A stretch of DNA of 64,000 nucleotides from an uncultured Lachnospiraceae bacterium (lineage in GTDB: Bacteria; Bacillota; Clostridia; Lachnospirales; Lachnospiraceae): the NCBI GenBank assembly GCA_934309145.1, contig CAKRCW010000001.1:62001-126000 (forward strand), written 5' to 3'. The notes under the pieces were generated by a model. That model had not been told where the DNA came from. It ran no database searches and saw nothing but the letters and a program-made list of their open reading frames with translations. The first letter of the stretch is position 1. Every line of letters begins with the position of its first letter. Positions 9,581-17,153 of the stretch are shown piece after piece. Position numbers and translations under genes: made by a program.

Positions 9581-10612
9581 TTATTTATTTGCAGCATCTA
9601 TAGCAGCCTGTGCATGCTCAACGAATATATCCTGAATTGCAGGAAGCTCGCCAAGACCATTTACAACACAGATAACTTCATATCCTGCATCCTCAAATGC
9701 ACTCTTCCATGAGTCATCCTCATCGCCTGCCATATCGTTATTAGCATGGTCACCAGCAACAATCATAAGAGGTCTTAAAACAACTCTCTTGTAATCTCCA
9801 GCCTTTACTAAAGCGAGAACATCATCAAGCGAAGGTGTAGCCTCAACTGTACCTACATAGTAGTTATCATAACCCTTCTCTGTAAGTAACTCCTGCATCT
9901 TGGCGTAAACCTCGTTTGAATCTGCCTCTGTTCCATGTCCCATGAAGCAGATAGCTGTCTCTCCATCATCATACTCAGCAGTTGCATCCGTTATAGCTGT
10001 TATAACCTTATCAAAATCATCATCTGATGTAAGGAGTGGCTCACCGATTGATACACTGTCAAATGCATCTGAGTAATTAGCTATCTCATCTACAAGCTCA
10101 TTGTACTCAAGACCATTCATAAGGTGTGTTGGCTGTACTACAAGATTCTTTACTCCGTTATCAACAGCACGGTCTAAAGCTTCCTTAACATTATCTATAG
10201 CGATATCGTCTCTGCTCTTAACATGGTCGATAATAATCTGGCTTGTAAATCCACGTCTTACTGAATATGTATCTCCAAACTTATCATCGAGCTTATCCTC
10301 TATAGCACCAATTGTAAGGCGTCTGCTGTCATTGTAGCTTGTACCGAAGCTTACTACAAGCAGCTCATTATCACCTATCTCATCCTGGTTTCTTACATTA
10401 TCCAATGCAGCATCTCCTGTATCGTAATTTTCATCATCAGCATCCTCATCAGTTGCAGCATCTAAAACAGTTGCCTCCTCTGTAGCTGCCTCAGTTGTAA
10501 CCTCAGTTGTTGCCTCGGTAGTTGTGCTATCACTTTCCTTGCCACAGCCTGTAAGCATACCAAGTGCCATAGCTGTACAAAGTAATGTTGTCACTAACTT
10601 TCCTCTTCTCAT
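9581..10612 (-). CDS. cbiK: Exported lipoprotein form of sirohydrochlorin cobaltochelatase CbiK
   Basis: From residue 80 to the end this is a full CbiK/HemH-like chelatase: LLVVSFGTSY, the domain-linking VVQPTHLMNG, and the three metal ligands expected from CbiK structures, His226 (MGHGTE), Glu257 (VEATPS) and His289 (AGDHANN). CbiK puts cobalt into sirohydrochlorin in the anaerobic B12 pathway, normally in the cytoplasm. Here residues 1-23 form a lipoprotein signal (LGMLTGC, Cys23) followed by a Thr/Glu-rich linker to about 75, so the enzyme should sit outside the membrane. An exported CbiK is known in Desulfovibrio vulgaris. It is the first gene after the cobalamin riboswitch, with a transport operon and no other cob/cbi gene nearby. 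A role in tetrapyrrole or metal capture is therefore as likely as B12 synthesis. Confidence 0.88.
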   Translation of the reverse strand: MRRGKLVTTLLCTAMALGMLTGCGKESDSTTTEATTEVTTEAATEEATVLDAATDEDADDENYDTGDAALDNVRNQDEIGDNELLVVSFGTSYNDSRRLTIGAIEDKLDDKFGDTYSVRRGFTSQIIIDHVKSRDDIAIDNVKEALDRAVDNGVKNLVVQPTHLMNGLEYNELVDEIANYSDAFDSVSIGEPLLTSDDDFDKVITAITDATAEYDDGETAICFMGHGTEADSNEVYAKMQELLTEKGYDNYYVGTVEATPSLDDVLALVKAGDYKRVVLRPLMIVAGDHANNDMAGDEDDSWKSAFEDAGYEVICVVNGLGELPAIQDIFVEHAQAAIDAANK

Positions 10613-10668
10613 CTCTGTATCCTCCTAAATAATTTAAATGATATATTCAAACCATGAAACAGGCACAG

Positions 10669-10703
10669 AAAAAAAGACCGTCAGTAAAATCACAAACTGA
10701 CGG
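10669..10703 (-). terminator. Intrinsic terminator forming the expression platform of the cobalamin riboswitch
   Basis: On the minus strand an exact 8-base-pair stem, CCGTCAGT with ACTGACGG (10678-10685 and 10696-10703), is followed by a C and a run of seven T. It lies between the riboswitch aptamer and the cbiK start at 10612, the usual place for a ligand-controlled terminator that stops transcription when adenosylcobalamin is bound. Confidence 0.85.
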
Positions 10704-10734
10704 AGTAACGTATACAAGCAGTACAACCAATTAC

Positions 10735-10943
10735 TCGTGGTCTGGATAAAATCCTGTACCAATAACTGGCAGGTTTCCTGGCTTACCAATCAACACAGAT
10801 ATCAACCTTCCCAATGCATATACATCAGTGGCATAATCAGATATCCGCTCCCGGCTTACAGTGACGAGATCGTACAGGATTTGCACCTGTTTCCCTTTTA
10901 ACCCTTTCTAGTGATATAATAAATATCACCGAAGGGCACCAGC
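10735..10943 (-). promoter_or_regulatory. Cobalamin (B12) riboswitch
   Basis: The minus strand carries the known core pieces of the cobalamin aptamer in order: GGTGCCCTTCGG, then AAAGGGAAACAGGTG, then AATCCTGTACG, then GTCACTGTAAGCCGGGAG, and the B12 box GCCAGGAAACCTGCC at about 10768-10783. A promoter lies directly before it and an intrinsic terminator after it. By the known behaviour of the class, high adenosylcobalamin should shut off the five genes from cbiK to the ATPase (10612 down to 5241). The aptamer ends are approximate. Confidence 0.93.
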
Positions 10944-10964
10944 TATTATGATTTGACAGCAGTC

Positions 10965-10993
10965 ATAATAACACACATGTATAAATAATACAA
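10965..10993 (-). promoter_or_regulatory. Promoter of the cobalamin-riboswitch operon
   Basis: TTGTAT (10988-10993) and TATTAT (10965-10970) are spaced by 17 bases on the minus strand, placing the start near 10958, about 15 bases before the first conserved riboswitch element. It lies right after the recG stop. Confidence 0.6.
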
Positions 10994-11003
10994 CATAAAA
11001 ATT

Positions 11004-13019
11004 TCACAGCACCGTATCTACTGAATGTATAAATCCTATATCATCCTGATTTCCCGGCTTAAAATTATATTTTCTCTGCATATCCTGTGCGAGCTTAAGC
11101 ATATCGGCGTGATTATATATATCGGCAAGATTAAATATAACATCTCCGCTCTGCCTTATACCGAAGAAATCTCCCGGGCCTCTGAGTTTCAAGTCCTCAC
11201 CCGCAATAAAAAATCCATCATTTGAATTCTCCAAAACCCTGAGTCTCTCCATAGATTCCTCAGACTCCTTACCATTAATGAATATACAGTAAGACTGCTT
11301 CTTTCCTCTTCCGACACGGCCTCTTAGCTGATGAAGCTGTGCAAGCCCGAAACGCTCAGCATTCTCCACCATCATTACAGTAGCATTTGGATTATTAATT
11401 CCTACCTCAATTACCGTCGTGGAAACTAACACGTCTATATTGCCCTGTATAAATTCCTCCATTATACTGTTTTTCTCGTCCGCCTTCATCTGTCCGTGAA
11501 GTATGGAAACCCTGACATCATCAGGCAGATTACTTTTAAGAGTTTCTGCATACTGTGTAACATTAGTAACATCCAATGTGTCACTCTCACATACCATAGG
11601 GCATATTACATATACCTGACTTTTTTCTGCTACCTGTCCGGCTATAAACTTATATGCTGTATTGCGATAATTTGTTCCAACCACACAGTTTTTGATTGGC
11701 TTTCTTCCCTTAGGGAGCTCCGTTATAGTTGATATATCAAGGTCGGCATACATGATTATTGCAAGGGTTCTAGGTATCGGTGTTGCACTCATCACAAGTA
11801 CATGAGGGAAGTTACCCTTTTCGGAGAGGCTCTTTCTCTGATTGACACCAAATCTGTGCTGCTCATCAGTAACTACAAGTCCAAGTCTGTCAAAGATAAC
11901 CTTGTCCTCAATAAGGGCATGCGTTCCGATTATCACATCTATATCTCCCGATTTAAGACCATCATATATTCTTCTCTTATCCTTAAGAGGAGTAGAGCCC
12001 ACAAGACATTCTGTTTTTATGCCAAATTCACTATACATTCCTGACAGCTCAGCAAAATGCTGCTTGGCAAGCACCTCAGTTGGAACCATAAGAGCACACT
12101 GATACCCCTGCTTCGCACAGGCATACATAGCCGAAGCCGCAACAACTGTCTTGCCAGAGCCAACATCTCCCTGAATCAGACGATTCATGACATGGTCGCT
12201 TCCCATGTCGGCAAGTATATCCTCGATTGCACTCTGCTGTCCCTTTGTAAGCTTGTACGGAAGCCTGTTCACAAATTCACATACAGCCTTTCCCTGAACA
12301 ACAACATGCGTATTTAAAGCACTTATATTCTCACTTTTAAGCACTGACATATCATATAAGAACTTATAAAATTCATCAAACGCAAGCCTTTTTATTGCAT
12401 TTCTTAATACGGTCTCATTCATAGGAAAATGAATATTATCGTATGCCTCAGGCAAAGCCATAAGCTTCGTCTCGTTAAGAACCTCCCAAGGTATGTAATC
12501 CTCCATCCTGCATATGAGCTCCCTGACCTCTTTTATAGCCTTTTGAAATGTCTTGTTAGATAGTCCATGAGTCAATGGATATACAGGCTGCATCTCCTGC
12601 TTCATTCCCTCATATACCTGTCTTTTATAATATTCAGGCATCTCCATGGTTCTCATACCATTCTTTATCTTGATTGTTCCAACAAAAATATATGTATCGC
12701 CCTTTCTGAATACCTTTCTTAAGAATGGGCTGTTAAACCATACAAGCCTTATATTTCCTGTCGAATCCTTCGCTGTTACAGATGTAAGCTTTATGCTTCT
12801 AAGCTGCCTCACATCAACATATGATGATATAACTGCCATAACCGCACATCTCTCACCGACCTCTGTCTTATCTATATCTATAGGCTCACCATAGCTTAAA
12901 TAATTTCTCGGATATGTGTTTAGCAAATCATTTACGGTGTGTATTCCAAGACGTGCAAATGCGGCAGCGGTCTTATCCCCTATTCCTTTAATTGTAGTAA
13001 TATTGTCCGTCAATTTCAT
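11004..13019 (-). CDS. recG: ATP-dependent DNA helicase RecG
   Basis: RecG remodels stalled replication forks and Holliday junctions. The 671 residues show the N-terminal wedge/OB domain and the superfamily 2 helicase core: GDVGSGKT (Walker A), DEQHRFGV (motif II with DEQH), MSATPIPRTL (motif III) and QLRGRVGRG (motif VI), ending with the RecG C-terminal GDFFGIRQSG. It is the last gene of the Asp23-DAK2-murI-ywaF operon and overlaps the upstream gene by 4 bases (ATGA type), which suggests coupled translation. Confidence 0.97.
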   Translation of the reverse strand: MKLTDNITTIKGIGDKTAAAFARLGIHTVNDLLNTYPRNYLSYGEPIDIDKTEVGERCAVMAVISSYVDVRQLRSIKLTSVTAKDSTGNIRLVWFNSPFLRKVFRKGDTYIFVGTIKIKNGMRTMEMPEYYKRQVYEGMKQEMQPVYPLTHGLSNKTFQKAIKEVRELICRMEDYIPWEVLNETKLMALPEAYDNIHFPMNETVLRNAIKRLAFDEFYKFLYDMSVLKSENISALNTHVVVQGKAVCEFVNRLPYKLTKGQQSAIEDILADMGSDHVMNRLIQGDVGSGKTVVAASAMYACAKQGYQCALMVPTEVLAKQHFAELSGMYSEFGIKTECLVGSTPLKDKRRIYDGLKSGDIDVIIGTHALIEDKVIFDRLGLVVTDEQHRFGVNQRKSLSEKGNFPHVLVMSATPIPRTLAIIMYADLDISTITELPKGRKPIKNCVVGTNYRNTAYKFIAGQVAEKSQVYVICPMVCESDTLDVTNVTQYAETLKSNLPDDVRVSILHGQMKADEKNSIMEEFIQGNIDVLVSTTVIEVGINNPNATVMMVENAERFGLAQLHQLRGRVGRGKKQSYCIFINGKESEESMERLRVLENSNDGFFIAGEDLKLRGPGDFFGIRQSGDVIFNLADIYNHADMLKLAQDMQRKYNFKPGNQDDIGFIHSVDTVL

Positions 13020-13765
13020 ATCCTGTTACTCCTATTATTTCTATATCCCGCCCAAATGCCGTGAACAAGATAATACAGAAAATTCATCACACATATTACA
13101 AAAATCACAAGCAACGCATATCCAGCCAGATATCCCGGATTACCCATATATCCAGCCATCCATTCAAGTGGTGAGTCCGGTGATGGCCACATCACAAATA
13201 AAAAGTTCACGCCAAAGCTTCTGTCAAACAAATATATAGGAACAGTTATTCCAGCAAGAAATATTACTGAATATAATATTCCTGAAAAATCCGGTATAAT
13301 CTCACCTTCCTTAAGTGAAAGAAGTGCATATATAACTATTCCACCATGAAACAAAAAAGCCTGTATAGTTATAAAATTCATAGCCGGATATTCCGTCCAG
13401 TTAGGAAATAAAAGGGCAAACAATGCCCCCGGCAGACACAGGGTATATATAACCTGCCCCAGCCATTTTGTCTTAAATCTCGCATGTAAAAAGCATAATA
13501 TACCCGCTATGCTGCACAAATGAAGCGGAAGCTCATACAAAGACATCTTTCCAATCATTGTCACTATAACTATTCTTATAATTATTAAAAAAAGGAGAAA
13601 ATCTCCGAGAAAACGCAGAAATCTCTCCTTATTATATCTCTTAGCAGTAAGCAATATGACTGCTGCTATGACAATCATAACGATATATGCCACATGGGCA
13701 GCTCCGTATAATTTAAATCCACATCCATCAGGTATATCATCACTATATGTAAAAAAATATTCCAT
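13016..13765 (-). CDS. TIGR02206/YwaF-type integral membrane protein
   Basis: A membrane protein of about 249 residues with seven predicted helices. It matches the pattern of the YwaF/TIGR02206 family of Firmicutes: the N-terminal YSDDIPDGCGFKLYGAAH, LYELPLHLCSIAGILCFL in the middle, and WPSPDSPLEWM near the end. No function is established for the family that I know of. Start choice is open: ATG at 13765 or GTG at 13777, and neither has a strong ribosome site. It lies 22 bases after murI and overlaps recG by 4 bases. Confidence 0.75.
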   Translation of the reverse strand: MEYFFTYSDDIPDGCGFKLYGAAHVAYIVMIVIAAVILLTAKRYNKERFLRFLGDFLLFLIIIRIVIVTMIGKMSLYELPLHLCSIAGILCFLHARFKTKWLGQVIYTLCLPGALFALLFPNWTEYPAMNFITIQAFLFHGGIVIYALLSLKEGEIIPDFSGILYSVIFLAGITVPIYLFDRSFGVNFLFVMWPSPDSPLEWMAGYMGNPGYLAGYALLVIFVICVMNFLYYLVHGIWAGYRNNRSNRI

Positions 13766-13799
13766 AGCAGTCACCACACATACAACAATTAATTATATT

Positions 13800-14603
13800 C
13801 TAACCCTTAGTATGTCCATAAAGCAGCTTTTCACACAGCTTAAGCTTATCGTCCGTCATGGCACTGTTTTCAAATCTTACCGTACCGGCAGTAGTCCTGC
13901 TTGTAAGCAAATCCTTCTCGGCAAGCCTTCTCTTAGTCTCCCTCGCTGTTCCGGGGCCTCCCTCAAACAGCTTAATATTATTGCCTAATACCTTGCTTAT
14001 CTCCTCACTTACAAACGGATAATGCGTACACCCAAGAACAACTGAATCTATCCTCTCTGGTGCAAACGGAGCAAAAAGCTTCCTAAGGAAATTATCAAGC
14101 TCCTCTCCATCTGTTATGCCCTTTTCTATATATTCCATAAGTCCCGGACATGGCAGAGGAATTATATGTGCCAAATCAGTATATTTGTCCATAAGATTAT
14201 GAAATTTATCCTCACGAATAGTCATAGGTGTTGCCATGACAATCACATTAGGATTAGGCTTTTCATATACAGCAGGCTTAAGTGCAGGCTCGATGCCGAC
14301 AAAAGTATAATCAGGATACTTCTGTCTTAACAGTCTCACAGCAGCGGCAGTTGCGGTGTTACAGGCAACAACAACTGCCTTTGCACCATATTCCATAAAA
14401 TGTTCAACATGCGAAAATGTGAGGCTTCTGACCTCCTCTAAGGTCTTTGTACCATACGGAGCATTGGCTGAATCTCCAAAATACCAATAATTCTCGTTAG
14501 GCATTTCCTTAACTAAGGCACGCAAAACACTTATGCCACCGACTCCCGAATCAAATACGGCAATCGGTGCCTCTCTTTTATCGCTATATTCTATATGTTC
14601 CAT
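13800..14603 (-). CDS. murI: Glutamate racemase
   Basis: MurI converts L- to D-glutamate for peptidoglycan. The catalytic cysteine pair is clear: Cys80 in VACNTAT and Cys190 in LGCTHYPF. The N-terminal FDSGVGGISVLR with Asp18 and the GIEPALKPA segment are also typical. Length 267 is normal. The ATG follows a GAGG site. It stands between the DAK2/DegV-like gene and the YwaF-type gene in one operon. Confidence 0.97.
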   Translation of the reverse strand: MEHIEYSDKREAPIAVFDSGVGGISVLRALVKEMPNENYWYFGDSANAPYGTKTLEEVRSLTFSHVEHFMEYGAKAVVVACNTATAAAVRLLRQKYPDYTFVGIEPALKPAVYEKPNPNVIVMATPMTIREDKFHNLMDKYTDLAHIIPLPCPGLMEYIEKGITDGEELDNFLRKLFAPFAPERIDSVVLGCTHYPFVSEEISKVLGNNIKLFEGGPGTARETKRRLAEKDLLTSRTTAGTVRFENSAMTDDKLKLCEKLLYGHTKG

Positions 14604-14638
14604 TATGAAACCTCAATCTTCCCAGTAAATATAAAGAA

Positions 14639-16321
14639 TTACTCTACGGAAATTATATAATAATATATAGGCTGGCCACCATTATATACATCAATCTCAT
14701 AATCAGGATATTCCTTCTCAAGTATAGCCTTTATATTCTCTGCATCCTGCTCATTAACGTCACTTCCGTAATATATAGACAAAAGCTCAGATGAATCATC
14801 AGACATGGAAGAAACAAGCTCCTTTATAACCTCGTTTATATCCACGCCAACTGACTGTATACCGTTGTCATCTATTCCCATATAATCTCCGGTTTTAATC
14901 TCCTTGCCATCTACCGATGTATCTCTTACAGCATAGGTAACCTGACCGGATTTAACTGTAGTCATAGCCTCTGTCATGTTATCGCGGTTCTCATCAGCAG
15001 ATAAGGAGCCCTCAAAACCTATCAAGGCACTAAAGCCCTGAGGAATTGTCTTAGATGGTATAACTACAACATTCTTCTTATCCTCTATATCAGCAGCCTG
15101 ATTAGCTGCAAGTATAATATTCTTGTTATTAGGGAGCACAAATACAGTCTCGGCATTCACCTTATCTATAGCCGATAAAACGTCCTCTGTGCTTGGATTC
15201 ATAGTCTGACCACCCTCTATAACGTAATCAACTCCCAAATCCTTAAATATCTGTGCAAGACCATCCCCTGCTGATACAGCGACAAAGCCGTAAGGCTTAG
15301 CAGGTGTCTCCATGAGTTTTTCTTTCTCTGCTGCTCTAATCTTATCCTGCTCATGTATAACCTTTTCTCTGTGTTCCTCACGCATATTGTCAATCTTCAT
15401 ACTTGTAAGTGATCCATAAGTAAGGCCCCTCTCAAACGCAAGTCCCGGATGGTTAGTATGAACATGAACCTTTACGATATCATCATCTGACACAACAACC
15501 AGAGAATCTCCAATTGATGTGAGATATTCCTTAAACTCACGCTCTATGTCCATATTGTACTCTTTTTCAAGCATAATTATAAACTCTGTACAATAACCAT
15601 ATTTGATGTGTGATGTATCAATATCGGCAGAGCTTATGTTACCGCCTGTTACAGTCTTAGCAGAGCTTTTAGCCTCTGTGTTAGCCGGTATTATGTTGTC
15701 AGCCTTTCCAAGCAAACCATCAAATGCACCCTTGAGGAACTCCATAAGTCCCTGTCCGCCTGAATCTACAACTCCGGCTTCCTTAAGCACAGGCAAAAGC
15801 TCAGGTGTCATCGCAAGAACCTCATCACCGTACTCAATAACTTCCTTGGCAAGCTCCTCAATAGTAACACCCATATCAGACATCTCAACAGCCTTCTCAG
15901 CCATTCCCTTGGCAACTGTTAATATTGTACCTTCCTTAGGCTTCATAACTGCCTTGTAAGCAGTCTCAACAGCACGCACAAATCCGTCTGATAAAACCTT
16001 TATATCAATCTCTTTCTTCTCCTTTATCTCCTTACAGAATCCACGAAGAAGCTGTGACAATATAACTCCTGAGTTACCTCTCGCACCTCTCAATGAGCCA
16101 CTCGATATAGTTTTAGCCAAAACACTTATAGTAGGATTATCAAGTCCTTCAACCTCTCTTGCAGCCGCCATAATCGTAAGTGACATATTAGAGCCTGTGT
16201 CTCCGTCAGGTACAGGGAACACATTAAGCTCATTAATATAGTCCTTATTTCTCTCCAAATTATATGCACCGGCAAGAAATGCCTTTTTAAGCATATCCGC
16301 ATCTATCATCTTTATAGCCAC
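14639..16321 (-). CDS. DAK2/DegV fusion kinase-like protein (FakA/YloV type)
   Basis: The N-terminal DhaL/DAK2 domain has the metal and nucleotide motif NVFPVPDGDTGSNM and LRGARGNSGVILSQLLRG. A middle region follows, then a DegV-like C-terminal part (FVAVSAGDGLAQIFKDLGVD onward). This is the layout of FakA/YloV, which phosphorylates fatty acids held by FakB for use in phospholipids. The best start is GTG at 16321, 9 bases after GGAGG; the ATG at 16309 is too far from that site. It lies 16 bases after the Asp23 gene, a partner pair found across Firmicutes. Confidence 0.92.
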   Translation of the reverse strand: MAIKMIDADMLKKAFLAGAYNLERNKDYINELNVFPVPDGDTGSNMSLTIMAAAREVEGLDNPTISVLAKTISSGSLRGARGNSGVILSQLLRGFCKEIKEKKEIDIKVLSDGFVRAVETAYKAVMKPKEGTILTVAKGMAEKAVEMSDMGVTIEELAKEVIEYGDEVLAMTPELLPVLKEAGVVDSGGQGLMEFLKGAFDGLLGKADNIIPANTEAKSSAKTVTGGNISSADIDTSHIKYGYCTEFIIMLEKEYNMDIEREFKEYLTSIGDSLVVVSDDDIVKVHVHTNHPGLAFERGLTYGSLTSMKIDNMREEHREKVIHEQDKIRAAEKEKLMETPAKPYGFVAVSAGDGLAQIFKDLGVDYVIEGGQTMNPSTEDVLSAIDKVNAETVFVLPNNKNIILAANQAADIEDKKNVVVIPSKTIPQGFSALIGFEGSLSADENRDNMTEAMTTVKSGQVTYAVRDTSVDGKEIKTGDYMGIDDNGIQSVGVDINEVIKELVSSMSDDSSELLSIYYGSDVNEQDAENIKAILEKEYPDYEIDVYNGGQPIYYYIISVE

Positions 16322-16337
16322 TTGTCTATTCCTCCTA

Positions 16338-16697
16338 CTAATCAATTACTCGTACACCTTCAACATATATATTGATAGTGCATACTTTCATACCTGTCAT
16401 CTCTTCTATAGAATATTTGACAGTATTGATAAGATTCTCACAAACTGTAGATATACTTACGCCATAAGCTACTATAATATGAAAATCTATTGATATATTG
16501 TTGTTATCATCTATGGTTACATTAACACCCTTGCTAATGCTGTCACCCTTAAGCAGCTTGGCAATTCCATCTCGCATACTGATTGTTGCCATTCCTACTA
16601 TACCAAAGCACTCTAATGCAGCATGTCCGGCATACTGTGCAATAACTTCATTCTCAATAAAAATCTCACCATTTTTATTAGTTAAATTACCACTCAT
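16338..16697 (-). CDS. Asp23/Gls24 family envelope-stress protein
   Basis: A 119-residue protein with the Asp23 layout: an N-terminal IFIENEVIAQYAGHAALECFGIVGMA, a central SIDFHIIVAYGVSI strand pair and a C-terminal VCTINIYVEGVRV. It resembles YloU, which is coded next to the DAK2 protein YloV in Bacillus. The family is tied to cell-envelope homeostasis, but its activity is not known. It is the first gene of the operon that runs to recG, with its own promoter. Confidence 0.9.
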   Translation of the reverse strand: MSGNLTNKNGEIFIENEVIAQYAGHAALECFGIVGMATISMRDGIAKLLKGDSISKGVNVTIDDNNNISIDFHIIVAYGVSISTVCENLINTVKYSIEEMTGMKVCTINIYVEGVRVID

Positions 16698-16731
16698 ACA
16701 ATTACCCCCTATCTGTTTCTTTAGATACTAT

Positions 16732-16759
16732 ATTATACCAACTTTGAGTAGTTATGCAA
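16732..16759 (-). promoter_or_regulatory. Promoter of the Asp23-DAK2-murI-ywaF-recG operon
   Basis: TTGCAT (16754-16759), 16 bases, then TATAAT (16732-16737) preceded by TGG, an extended -10. It is about 35 bases before the Asp23 start, in the divergent gap with rpmB. Confidence 0.65.
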
Positions 16760-16830
16760 CATGGAAGTTCATATTTCATAAGCTTTTAGAGCTATTTTAT
16801 CATATTTTTTTAAATTTATTAAAATTTTCC

Positions 16831-16859
16831 TTGCATATTATATCGTTTTTTGCTAATAT
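16831..16859 (+). promoter_or_regulatory. Promoter of rpmB
   Basis: TTGCAT (16831-16836) and TAATAT (16854-16859) with a 17-base spacer on the plus strand, about 54 bases before the rpmB start. It diverges from the Asp23 promoter. Confidence 0.6.
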
Positions 16860-16912
16860 ATTCATGTTGTGAGCTTACGGGCTAATATTAACTTGTCAAG
16901 GAGGTGCTAACG

Positions 16913-17098
16913 ATGGCAAAGTGTAGTATTTGTGATAAAGGCGCTCATTTCGGTAATAATGTGAGCCATTCTCATAGAAGATCTAACAGAATGTGGAAGT
17001 CAAACATCAAGTCAGTTAAGGCAGTAGTTAACGGTACTCCAAAGAAGATTTATGTTTGCACTAACTGTCTTAAGTCAGGCAAGGTTGAGAGAGCTTAA
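16913..17098 (+). CDS. rpmB: 50S ribosomal protein L28, zinc-binding form
   Basis: A 61-residue protein with the L28 sequence MAKCSICDKG and SHRRSNRMWKSN. The pairs Cys4/Cys7 and Cys49/Cys52 mark the zinc-binding (C+) form. The frame opens 9 bases earlier, but ATG at 16913 follows AAGGAGGTG at the right distance. It is followed by a strong terminator. Confidence 0.97.
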   Translation: MAKCSICDKGAHFGNNVSHSHRRSNRMWKSNIKSVKAVVNGTPKKIYVCTNCLKSGKVERA

Positions 17099-17110
17099 TT
17101 TTTCCTGATT

Positions 17111-17145
17111 AAAAAAAAGAGTTGTCATATGACAGCTCTTTTTTT
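17111..17145. terminator. Bidirectional intrinsic terminator between rpmB and tex
   Basis: A hairpin of about ten pairs (AAGAGTTGTC, loop ATAT, GACAGCTCTT with one G-T pair) is flanked by a run of A on the left and seven T on the right. It can therefore stop transcripts of both convergent genes. Confidence 0.85.
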
Positions 17146-17153
17146 GTGTCTTT

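Noticed and set aside
10944..10970. The 8-bp inverted repeat TATTATGA/TCATAATA as an operator of the B12 operon
   Set aside because: It overlaps the -10 box and the start of the transcript and is AT-rich; the riboswitch already explains control, so I do not claim a protein site.
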